The notes beneath the pieces were generated by a model, which had not been told where the DNA came from, searched no databases, and saw only the letters and a program-made list of their open reading frames with translations. 6,135 bases of DNA from Oscillospiraceae bacterium (lineage in GTDB: Bacteria > Bacillota > Clostridia > Oscillospirales > Ruminococcaceae). Of the stretch, positions 1-6,059 are shown piece after piece; positions within the stretch are counted from its first letter, which is position 1; the number at the start of each line of letters is the position of its first letter. The position numbers and the translations under genes were made by a program. The stretch is from positions 1 to 6,135 of the forward strand of contig JAEDMB010000114.1 of NCBI GenBank assembly GCA_016303235.1, read 5' to 3'.

Positions 1-719
1 GATTCTGTAATGCCGTATTTTTCAAAGAGAATATTAAGAATATTAAGCTTTACAGCCTCGCTTGTCTCGTCTTGTTTAAAAGGTCTTGAACCTATGATGA
101 TATTGAGTTCCTCGCCCTTGATACCTTGAGAAAGAGGTCTTTTTGACTGTTCAGTAGCAAGGTGCGGAAGTAAATCGGTAACGCAGAAAACAGGGTCATT
201 ATCATCTTCGCCGATTTTAACGGTAATTTTTTCGCCGTCTGACTTTACGATTACACCGTGAAGTGCAAGCGGGATAGCAGTCCACTGATATTTTTTGATA
301 CCGCCGTAATAGTGAGTTTTAAAGAAAGCTGTTTCGCAGTCTTCATAAAGCGGATTCTGCTTAAGGTCGAGTCTCGGGGAATCGATATGAGCAGCACAAA
401 GTCTGATTCCGTTTTCGATAGGTTCAGAACCTATAATTGCACATATAACAGCCTTTTCTCTGTTTACACGATAGATTTTATCGCCAGCCTTTGGTTTTGA
501 ACCGATTTTGTATTCCTTATAGCCTTTTTCCTCAAGGATTTTTACAGCGGTTTCAACGGCTTCACGTTCAGTCTTGGCGGAGTCGAGAAATTTTTTGTAA
601 TCTTCAGCGAAACTGTCACATTCTTCAATTTCGGAATCATTCATTTTGTAAACAGCATTTTTTCTGCATGCAAAGAGCTTTTCCTTAAGCTGTTCGGATA
701 ATTTTTTTTCTTCTGACAT
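1..719 (-). CDS. M18 family aminopeptidase, N-terminal part (cut by window edge)
   Basis: Zinc-dependent cytosolic aminopeptidase of peptidase family M18, expected to remove N-terminal residues from peptides during turnover. I translated 239 full codons from the ATG at 717-719. The family is usually about 430-480 residues, so roughly half is visible. The first metal-site motif is present as AAHIDSPRLDLK (residues 109-120). By family knowledge His111 is a zinc ligand and Asp113 the neighbouring conserved acid. The signature HYYGGIKKYQW follows at 136-146, and this pair is what identifies the family. The remaining metal ligands lie beyond the left edge and cannot be checked. The start is supported by GGAGGT at 727-732, 7 bases upstream. 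It is the last visible gene of the operon, 16 bases after coaE. The N-terminus has no signal peptide. Family assignment is firm; substrate preference is unknown. Confidence 0.9.
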   Translation of the reverse strand, partial: MSEEKKLSEQLKEKLFACRKNAVYKMNDSEIEECDSFAEDYKKFLDSAKTEREAVETAVKILEEKGYKEYKIGSKPKAGDKIYRVNREKAVICAIIGSEPIENGIRLCAAHIDSPRLDLKQNPLYEDCETAFFKTHYYGGIKKYQWTAIPLALHGVIVKSDGEKITVKIGEDDNDPVFCVTDLLPHLATEQSKRPLSQGIKGEELNIIIGSRPFKQDETSEAVKLNILNILFEKYGITE

Positions 720-735
720 AAAAAAGACCTCCATT

Positions 736-1332
736 TTAACGTGATTTCATGATTTCAAAAGCAATTCCGGAAGTATCCGAGAGAGCTTTTTCAATGGAAT
801 CATTATTTTTTATATAATAATCTGAATTTCTTATAAAGAAATCCTGACTGTGCTGTGAATTGATTCTGTCATCAGCCTGCTGTGATGTAATGCCGTCACG
901 CTGAATAATACGCTTTTTCCGTATATCATAATCAGCAATGACAGATACTATAATATCGCATAGCTTGTCTGTATTGCTTTCAAATAGTGTCGGAGCGTCA
1001 AGGAGTATGAAATTTTTGCCGTTATTCTGATAATATTCAATCTGAATTTTAATTTCAGCCGTAATTGCAGGGTACATAATACTGTTGAGGAGCTGTAATT
1101 TTTCGCTGTTGCTGAAAACGATGTTACCAAGTTTTTTGCGGTTAAGAGTATCATCGGGATTTATTATTTCCGAACCGAAATTTTTTTCAAGTTCCTTAAG
1201 GCAGGGAGTACCCTTTTCAACAACCTTTCTTGCAACGGTATCGGCATTTATTACGGCAAATCCCTTTTCAGCGAATACTTTTGAAACGGTACTTTTCCCC
1301 GCACCTGTCTGACCTGTCAATCCTATAATCAT
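736..1332 (-). CDS. coaE: dephospho-CoA kinase
   Basis: Catalyses the last step of coenzyme A synthesis: ATP-dependent phosphorylation of the ribose 3'-hydroxyl of dephospho-CoA, in the cytosol. The 198-residue length is normal for the family. The P-loop is GQTGAGKST (residues 7-15), with Lys13 and Ser14 in the phosphate-binding positions. The segment VINADTVARKVV (27-38) matches the family's DAD-type motif. The second acid, Asp31, aligns with E. coli Asp33 and is kept, while the first Asp is Asn here. DAPTLFES (112-119) is the usual substrate-side motif, and the arginine-rich lid follows at about 139-160 (RKKRIIQRDG onwards). The ATG overlaps the sua5 stop by 4 bases (ATGA), and GAGGT at 1342-1346 lies 9 bases upstream inside sua5. 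This predicts translational coupling. No damage is visible. Confidence 0.96.
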   Translation of the reverse strand: MIIGLTGQTGAGKSTVSKVFAEKGFAVINADTVARKVVEKGTPCLKELEKNFGSEIINPDDTLNRKKLGNIVFSNSEKLQLLNSIMYPAITAEIKIQIEYYQNNGKNFILLDAPTLFESNTDKLCDIIVSVIADYDIRKKRIIQRDGITSQQADDRINSQHSQDFFIRNSDYYIKNNDSIEKALSDTSGIAFEIMKSR

Positions 1333-2345
1333 AATCTTATTACCTCAAATCCGGAAGCTCTTATGAGTCTGTTGTATACGGCAAGCCCTACGCCAGTTTT
1401 TTCGGGAACTCTGACGTATACACGTTTTGCTTTGATTTCATCGAGTTCACGGAGCTTTGCAAAAATCAGGTGAGCCTGTTCTATGCTGTCCGCACCGTAC
1501 GGAATACAATTATTGACAGTAATTTTATTTATATCTTCGTCAAATATCAGGTAATATATACCCTCACCCTGATGATTTTCAGCAAATGCAGTGAATTTAT
1601 TTATATCGCCCTCGACAAGAGCAATATCAGCAGAGGGGGAGTAATGCTTGTATTTCATACCGGGGGAGAGTACTTTCTGATTATCCTTTATTCCCTCAAG
1701 AACAGCAGGGTCTATAATTACGTTACTGCATACGGAGAGCAAATCCTCACGTGTAATAAATCCGGGGCGTAGTATTCTTATAGTATTTTCATTTTCAAAT
1801 GAAATGACAGTTGATTCCACACCGTATAGAGATTCACCGCCGTCGACTATTGCGGGAATTTTCCCGTTCATATCACGCATAACATGCATAGCGGAAGTAG
1901 GACTCGGATAGCCGGAAGTATTTGCAGACGGTGCGGAAACAGGTTTTCCGCAAAGTTCAATGAGTTTTCTTGCAGAGGGGTGGAGAGGTATTCTTATTCC
2001 GACAGTATCAAGTCCGCCCGATGTTACAAGCGGAATTTTATCATTTTTCGGAAGTACAAGAGTAATCGCACCGGGGCAGAATTTTTCCGCAACTCTGAAA
2101 GCGATTTCCGGAATATATGACGTATATTTAACAGCCTCTGAAAAATCATGCAGATGAACTATAAGCGGATTGTCTGAAGGTCTGCCTTTAGCCTCAAAAA
2201 TTTTTCTTACTGCAGATTCGTTTGTAGCATCAGCACCGAGACCGTAAACCGTTTCAGTAGGAAATGCAACTATTTCACCGTTTTTAATAAGCTCGGCTGA
2301 ATATTTCAGACCGTATTCATCATCTTTAAGTAAAAGAGTATTCAT
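1329..2345 (-). CDS. sua5: L-threonylcarbamoyladenylate synthase, Sua5 type
   Basis: Makes threonylcarbamoyl-AMP from threonine, bicarbonate and ATP. This is the activated donor that TsaD/TsaB/TsaE use to form t6A at position 37 of tRNAs reading ANN codons. The 338-residue protein has both Sua5 parts. The YrdC catalytic domain covers about 10-200, with PTETVYGLG (29-37), KGRPSDNPL (53-61), SAPSANTSG (137-145) and ESTV (177-180). Then comes the linker motif SPGMKYKHYSP (227-237), which in this family covers the active site, and a C-terminal Sua5 domain ending in LAVYNRLIRAS (321-331). The length matches two-domain family members such as B. subtilis YwlC. It starts 5 bases after prfA. The only SD-like site, AGGA at 2358-2361, lies inside the prfA end, 12 bases from the ATG, which is rather far. 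Re-initiation by ribosomes finishing prfA is therefore likely (inference). Confidence 0.96.
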   Translation of the reverse strand: MNTLLLKDDEYGLKYSAELIKNGEIVAFPTETVYGLGADATNESAVRKIFEAKGRPSDNPLIVHLHDFSEAVKYTSYIPEIAFRVAEKFCPGAITLVLPKNDKIPLVTSGGLDTVGIRIPLHPSARKLIELCGKPVSAPSANTSGYPSPTSAMHVMRDMNGKIPAIVDGGESLYGVESTVISFENENTIRILRPGFITREDLLSVCSNVIIDPAVLEGIKDNQKVLSPGMKYKHYSPSADIALVEGDINKFTAFAENHQGEGIYYLIFDEDINKITVNNCIPYGADSIEQAHLIFAKLRELDEIKAKRVYVRVPEKTGVGLAVYNRLIRASGFEVIRL

Positions 2346-2350
2346 AATTA

Positions 2351-3421
2351 TTAATATTCCTGACTTGCTAATTTTTCTGCCTGGTCGGCAGTAGCGAGAG
2401 CGTCAAAGACTTCATCAAGATTTCCGTTGAGTAAATCTTCAAGCCTGTAAATTGTAAGATTAATTCTGTGGTCGGTAAATCTTCCCTGAGGGTAGTTGTA
2501 AGTTCTGATACGTTCGGAACGGTCACCAGTGCCGACCTGCATTTTTCTTTCGGAAGCGATTTTGTCATTCTGTTCCTTGAGCATACCTTCATATATTCTT
2601 GAACGCAGAACTTTCATAGCCTTGTCCTTGTTTTTATGCTGACTTCTTTCGTCCTGACATTCAACGACAATACCGGTCGGAATGTGAGTAATTCGCACGG
2701 CGGATTCCGTTTTATTGATATGCTGACCCCCCGCACCGCTTGCACGGAAGTAATCAATTGAAAGGTCAGAAGGATTAATTTCAAGTTCGACTTCATCGGC
2801 CTCAACGAGAACGGCAACAGTAACTGTTGAAGTGTGTATTCTGCCTTGTGATTCGGTTTCTGGAACTCTCTGAACTCTGTGAACACCGCTTTCATATTTA
2901 AGCCTTGAATATGCACCATTTCCCTCTATGGAGAAACTTATTTCTTTAAATCCGCCGAGTTCGGTTGGATTAGCGTTAAGGATTTCCTGTTTCCAGCCTT
3001 TTGACTCTGCATACATGGTATACATTCTGTAAAGGGAATTTGCAAAGAGTGATGCCTCCTCACCGCCTGCACCGCCTCTGATTTCAATAATAACGTTCTT
3101 GTCATCGTTGGGGTCTTTGGGGAGGAGAAGAATTTTAAGTTCTTCGGTACAGGAATTAATTTTTTCCTTTGAATCATCATATTCAGCCTGAGCCATTTCT
3201 CTGAAATCCTTGTCATCGGTTGAATTGAGAATTTCCTGAGCTTCTTCAAAATTTTCCACAGCCTTTTTGTATTCACGGAATTTTTCGATAATGGGAGACA
3301 TATTTTTAAATTCACGCATAAGCTGACTGTAAATTTTATTGTCAGAAATAACAGAGGGGTCGGAAAGTTTCTGACTTATTTCCTCGTATTTCTGTTCCAT
3401 AAGGTTTAACTTTTCAAACAT
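2351..3421 (-). CDS. prfA: peptide chain release factor 1 (RF1)
   Basis: Reads UAA and UAG in the ribosomal A site and triggers release of the finished protein. The 356-residue length is standard. The N-terminal part (1-105) is helical and charged. The stop-codon recognition tripeptide of the P-x-T class is Pro187-Glu188-Thr189 inside HRVQRVPETESQGRIHTS. P-x-T distinguishes RF1 from RF2, which has SPF. The catalytic GGQ is at 231-233 in SGAGGQHINKTESAVR, followed by the conserved IVVECQDERSQHKNK (251-265) and the C-terminal TYNYPQGRFTDHRINLT (307-323). AGGAGT at 3428-3433 is placed 6 bases before the ATG. It lies 48 bases after the DUF951 gene and 5 bases before sua5. The methyltransferase gene prmC, which modifies this GGQ and often sits beside prfA, is not in the window. 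Identification is secure. Confidence 0.98.
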   Translation of the reverse strand: MFEKLNLMEQKYEEISQKLSDPSVISDNKIYSQLMREFKNMSPIIEKFREYKKAVENFEEAQEILNSTDDKDFREMAQAEYDDSKEKINSCTEELKILLLPKDPNDDKNVIIEIRGGAGGEEASLFANSLYRMYTMYAESKGWKQEILNANPTELGGFKEISFSIEGNGAYSRLKYESGVHRVQRVPETESQGRIHTSTVTVAVLVEADEVELEINPSDLSIDYFRASGAGGQHINKTESAVRITHIPTGIVVECQDERSQHKNKDKAMKVLRSRIYEGMLKEQNDKIASERKMQVGTGDRSERIRTYNYPQGRFTDHRINLTIYRLEDLLNGNLDEVFDALATADQAEKLASQEY

Positions 3422-3469
3422 AAAAAAACTCCTTTAAAAGAATATAGTTTCTGTAACTGAAATGAAAAG

Positions 3470-3658
3470 CTATCCCTCACCGCTCCTTATAATCTGCCTT
3501 ATATTTTTTTCGATTTTATTGCGTGGAATCATAAATTCACGGGAACATTTCACGCATCGGAGTCTGAAATCCATACCGGAACGTATAACATAAAATTCAT
3601 TTGAACCGCAGGGGTGATTTTTTTTCATTCTGAGAATATCGCCTACTCTTACGTCCAT
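3470..3658 (-). CDS. DUF951 family small protein
   Basis: A 62-residue cytosolic protein that I recognise as DUF951, a small Firmicutes family of unknown function (I believe B. subtilis YyzM belongs here). The family pattern is clear: an opening VGDILRMKKNHPCGSNEFYVIRSG (residues 5-28), then RLRCVKCSREFMIPRNKIEK (32-51). Cys35 and Cys38 form a CxxC pair and Cys17 is the nearby conserved cysteine of the HPCG motif. A zinc or redox role is possible but unproven. The body looks like a small beta-barrel ending in a basic helix, so nucleic-acid binding is a guess. AGGAGC at 3667-3672 lies 8 bases before the ATG. It is the first gene after the promoter at 3698-3726 and appears to be co-transcribed with prfA. 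Confidence 0.88.
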   Translation of the reverse strand: MDVRVGDILRMKKNHPCGSNEFYVIRSGMDFRLRCVKCSREFMIPRNKIEKNIRQIIRSGEG

Positions 3659-3697
3659 ATAAAAAAGCTCCTTTCATTTATAGAATCCATAAAATAT

Positions 3698-3726
3698 ATT
3701 ATATCACAAAAACATATTGAAATCAA
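3698..3726 (-). promoter_or_regulatory. sigma-A-type promoter of the DUF951-prfA-sua5-coaE-M18 operon
   Basis: On the minus strand the -35 box TTGATT (3721-3726) is followed by exactly 17 bases and a perfect -10 box TATAAT (3698-3703). A TGA directly upstream of the -10 (3704-3706) also makes it an extended -10. A start near 3690-3692 would give a leader of about 33 bases carrying the AGGAGC site. This is the best promoter match in the window and is placed to drive the whole minus-strand operon. It was read by eye, not scored. Confidence 0.8.
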
Positions 3727-3785
3727 GTATAAAATCTGATATTTATGCAAGAATAATATAAAAACAGGTAAGGAGAAAAAGTCAG

Positions 3786-4142
3786 ATGCTTGTAAGAGTA
3801 AGCGGAGAATTTGAAACAGCAGATATAGCAGAAATAGTATCCGGAAAGATAAAAGCCGGAGTAAAGGGAATAAAACGTACAGGAATAGTATACAGTCGTG
3901 AGGCAACAGAGCTTGAGGGAATTGAACATAAGACAAGATATACACTTCTTCCGACAGCCGTCACAAGATATAATTATTTCACGGCATTAATGGAAAGCGA
4001 AATTCCTAAAAGCATTGTTGAAGAGCCAAGATTCAGGAGTAATGCTTATGTATATATAATATGCGAGGCGGAATATGCAAATAATATAAAATCTCTGATG
4101 ATGTCATACGGGGGTATGAAAGTAAGAGTATCTGATACGTAA
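3786..4142 (+). CDS. hypothetical protein, 118 residues
   Basis: I do not recognise this family. The frame is supported by AAGGAG at 3770-3775 placed 10 bases before an ATG, by its own hairpin after the stop, and by its divergent position opposite a conserved operon. The product is soluble, with no signal peptide, membrane segment or cysteine cluster. The N-terminal part (2-36) reads as strand-helix-strand, LVRVSGEFETADIAEI then GVKGIKRTGIVYS. The C-terminal part (88-116) has a similar look, YVYIICEAEYANNIKSL then GGMKVRVSD. Both contain E-x-E-x-A just after a V/I-rich strand (Glu8/Glu10/Ala12 and Glu94/Glu96/Ala98). A duplicated ferredoxin-like or ACT-like fold is possible, but this is inference from pattern only. 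The middle (40-80) is polar and variable-looking. No function can be assigned. Confidence 0.75.
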   Translation: MLVRVSGEFETADIAEIVSGKIKAGVKGIKRTGIVYSREATELEGIEHKTRYTLLPTAVTRYNYFTALMESEIPKSIVEEPRFRSNAYVYIICEAEYANNIKSLMMSYGGMKVRVSDT

Positions 4143-4153
4143 ATTTTCAGAAT

Positions 4154-4181
4154 CGGGCGGAAATTATTTCAAATCCGCCCG
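4154..4181 (+). terminator. GC-rich hairpin after the 118-residue protein gene
   Basis: CGGGCGGA (4154-4161) pairs perfectly with TCCGCCCG (4174-4181), giving an 8-bp stem and a 12-base loop, starting 11 bases after the stop codon. The bases that follow are T-rich but broken (TCATATTCTTATA), so it is a weaker intrinsic terminator than the one at 5188-5222. It probably separates this gene at least partly from the S1-domain gene. Confidence 0.55.
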
Positions 4182-4192
4182 TCATATTCTTA

Positions 4193-4198
4193 TATAAT
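4193..4198 (+). promoter_or_regulatory. possible -10 box for the S1-domain gene
   Basis: A perfect TATAAT lies 58 bases before the chosen start of the S1-domain gene, just after the hairpin. No good -35 is found at 16-18 bases. The nearest candidates, TTTCAA (4167-4172) and TTCAAA (4168-4173), lie in the hairpin loop at spacings of 20 and 19. Chance is a real alternative in AT-rich DNA. Confidence 0.35.
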
Positions 4199-4256
4199 CA
4201 CGCATAAATATTTATCAGCGGAAAGTAAAAAATCTGAATTGAAAGTGGAGGCTAAA

Positions 4257-5180
4257 ATGAAAAAATTCAAACCGGAAGGCTGTATTTTTGCGACAGCTGA
4301 AAATAAAAAATATATCAGTTCCGCAGAGGGACTTTTGCAGGCAATGGAAAAAGATGAAATTCTTGAGGCAAGAGCATCTGTTTGTGACAGCAGTCATAAT
4401 CTTATAGTGGAGCTTCCATGTATGAGGGGAATTATAAGCCGTGAGGAGGGAGCATTGGGAATATCCGAAGGCTATACAAAGGATATAGCACTTATTTCAC
4501 GTGTAAACAAGTATGTATGCTTTAAGGTTTTATCAGTTGAAACTGATGAGAACGGTGAAAAATATGCATTGCTTTCAAGAAGAAAGGCACAGCAGGAATG
4601 TGATGAAAATTACATAAAAAAACTTTCTGCCGGAGATATAATAAATGCCCGTGTCACTCATCTTGAACCTTTCGGCTGTTTTGTGGATATAGGTTGCGGA
4701 ATACCGTCGCTTATACCAATTGATACAATCTCTGTTTCAAGAATTTCCCATCCGTCTGACAGATTCACAGCAGGTCAGGATATACGTGTAATTGTAAAGA
4801 GTAATGAAAACGGCAGAATATGCCTTACTCACAAAGAACTTCTCGGAACATGGAGCGAAAATGCAAGTCAGTTTAAGGCAGGGGAAACAGTATCAGGCAT
4901 AGTGCGTTCAGTAGAGAACTACGGAATATTTATTGAGCTTGCTCCGAATCTTGCCGGTCTTGCTGAACCCCGTACAGATGTAAAGGCAGGTCAGCAGGTA
5001 AGCGTATATATAAAGGCACTTATTCCGGAAAAAATGAAAGTAAAACTGATTATAGTGGATATATGCGAGGGTACGGAGAGAATAAATGAATGTCATTATT
5101 TCTTTGAGGGTTCGCATATTTCAAAATGGGTATATACTCCCGAAAATTCATCGAAACTGATTGAAACAAATTTTTCATAA
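4257..5180 (+). CDS. S1 RNA-binding domain protein (three S1-like domains)
   Basis: Predicted cytosolic RNA-binding protein of 307 residues, related to ribosomal protein S1. I read three OB-fold S1-like units: a diverged one at about 34-112, a clear one at about 123-198 (GDIINARVTHLEPFGCFVDIG, then SVSRISHPSDRF), and another at about 206-269 (GETVSGIVRSVENYGIFIELAPNLAGLAE, then KMKVKLIIVDI). The G-x-V/I...(F/Y)G-x-F/I-V/I-x(I/L) pattern in the last two is the S1 hallmark. The linker HKELLGTWSENA (192-203) looks like a conserved clostridial variant from memory. A TTG at 4239 would add six residues, but GGAGG at 4247-4251 lies 5 bases before the ATG at 4257 and decides the start. Too short for a full ribosomal S1 of Gram-negative type. 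A role in mRNA binding or translation is likely but not specific. Confidence 0.88.
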   Translation: MKKFKPEGCIFATAENKKYISSAEGLLQAMEKDEILEARASVCDSSHNLIVELPCMRGIISREEGALGISEGYTKDIALISRVNKYVCFKVLSVETDENGEKYALLSRRKAQQECDENYIKKLSAGDIINARVTHLEPFGCFVDIGCGIPSLIPIDTISVSRISHPSDRFTAGQDIRVIVKSNENGRICLTHKELLGTWSENASQFKAGETVSGIVRSVENYGIFIELAPNLAGLAEPRTDVKAGQQVSVYIKALIPEKMKVKLIIVDICEGTERINECHYFFEGSHISKWVYTPENSSKLIETNFS

Positions 5181-5187
5181 TAAAAAA

Positions 5188-5222
5188 CGGGCGACTGAAA
5201 AAGTCGTCCGATTTTATTTTTT
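5188..5222. terminator. bidirectional intrinsic terminator between convergent genes
   Basis: CGGGCGACT (5188-5196) pairs with AGTCGTCCG (5202-5210) with one G-U pair, leaving a 5-base GAAAA loop. On the plus strand it is followed by ATTTTATTTTTTT (5211-5223), ending the S1-domain gene 7 bases after its stop. On the minus strand the same stem is followed by TTTTTTA (from 5187 down to 5181), ending the lipoprotein gene. The lipoprotein stop codon (5214-5216) falls in the plus-strand U-tract, only 3 bases from the stem. Confidence 0.88.
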
Positions 5223-6059
5223 TGAGTATGAACAGAAAAAATCTGCACTTTCATCAACATTTACATCGGATATGAAATATTTTTCGCCTTTGTATTCAAA
5301 ATAATAAAGTACAGCGGAATCATTCATGGTTTTTTCTTCCTGACCGAGAATATGTACGATGTAGTGATTTTCTATTTCGGGAATATCTTTAATGATTACA
5401 TTTTCAGAGTAAAGATATTCAACTTTGCCACCGCATATACTTTCAGCCCGTTCCATAAAGAACTGAATATCCGCTTCCACCGGATTAAGATATTTATTCT
5501 GAATAAAATCGAAAATTCCGGCGGAATTGTCATTTATATCATAGGCATAAATAGTTTTATAGTAATGTCTTGTATCAATATCCGAAACAAGTTTTCCGAA
5601 AGACTGCATAGCTTCAGAAGTATTGTTTTCATTGTAATTTTCCTGAAATCTGACGAATGCGAAAGCATCACTGCACGGATAATTCAGCCATTCTGTCTGA
5701 AAATTATAATCCTTTTCAAGCTTGTTTATATTTCCGGAAATCTGACTTTTTATATATTCATAGTATTCTTCATCAAAATTGCAGGATTTGTTTTCAGTAT
5801 ATCCGAATACAGAGCCGTCAATACTTATATCAGATACATAGCTTGAGGCATAATATTCAAATCCGTACTGCGAATCTTTAAATACATATCTGACACTGTC
5901 ATCAGTATCCTTAACAGTTTTCACGAAATCAGACTGACCGTATTTTTCATTGACATATTTCTGCATTTGCTTTTGACTGGAGAGCTTAACGCTTTCCTTT
6001 GAAAAACTGCATGATGTTATAAGAGCAAGTGAAATTATAAGAATACATTTTTTCAGCAT
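5214..6059 (-). CDS. predicted lipoprotein of unknown function
   Basis: A 281-residue exported lipoprotein. From the chosen ATG the N-terminus is MLKKCILIISLALITSCSF: two lysines, a hydrophobic stretch (6-14) and the lipobox I-T-S-C, with Cys17 as the lipidated residue. Signal peptidase II cleavage before Cys17 would anchor it to the outer face of the membrane. The mature part is polar, acidic and rich in Tyr, Asp, Ser and Asn, with no further membrane segment and no enzymatic motif I can name. A GTG at 6087-6089 would put ten extra residues before the signal peptide. AGGGAG at 6071-6076, 11 bases before the ATG at 6057-6059, favours the shorter form. No promoter is evident just upstream, and a possible reading frame overlaps its start, so it may be the last gene of an operon entering from the right. 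The family is not recognised. Confidence 0.82.
   Translation of the reverse strand: MLKKCILIISLALITSCSFSKESVKLSSQKQMQKYVNEKYGQSDFVKTVKDTDDSVRYVFKDSQYGFEYYASSYVSDISIDGSVFGYTENKSCNFDEEYYEYIKSQISGNINKLEKDYNFQTEWLNYPCSDAFAFVRFQENYNENNTSEAMQSFGKLVSDIDTRHYYKTIYAYDINDNSAGIFDFIQNKYLNPVEADIQFFMERAESICGGKVEYLYSENVIIKDIPEIENHYIVHILGQEEKTMNDSAVLYYFEYKGEKYFISDVNVDESADFFCSYSKK

Noticed and set aside
31..48. Short direct repeat ATATTAAG near the left edge
   Set aside because: It encodes Leu-Asn-Ile-Leu-Asn-Ile within the aminopeptidase and needs no other explanation.
258..688. Two plus-strand open frames of 80 and 65 residues at the left
   Set aside because: They are antisense to the M18 aminopeptidase, whose minus-strand frame is continuous and carries family motifs.
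1470..1772. 100-residue plus-strand open frame inside sua5
   Set aside because: It lies antisense to the conserved C-terminal half of Sua5 and resembles no family. It is a shadow frame.
2614..3315. Two minus-strand open frames of 101 and 125 residues inside prfA
   Set aside because: They lie in another frame of a fully conserved RF1 gene and are lysine/leucine-rich shadows with no ribosome site. They are not evidence of a frameshift.
4239..4256. TTG start adding six residues to the S1-domain protein
   Set aside because: GGAGG at 4247-4251 lies inside this extension and is correctly placed for the ATG at 4257. No ribosome site precedes the TTG at a good distance.
5352..5846. 164-residue plus-strand open frame across the lipoprotein gene
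   Set aside because: It is antisense to a gene with a clear lipobox, and its translation is rich in Ile, Phe and Tyr, typical of the reverse reading of AT-rich coding DNA. No ribosome site fits.
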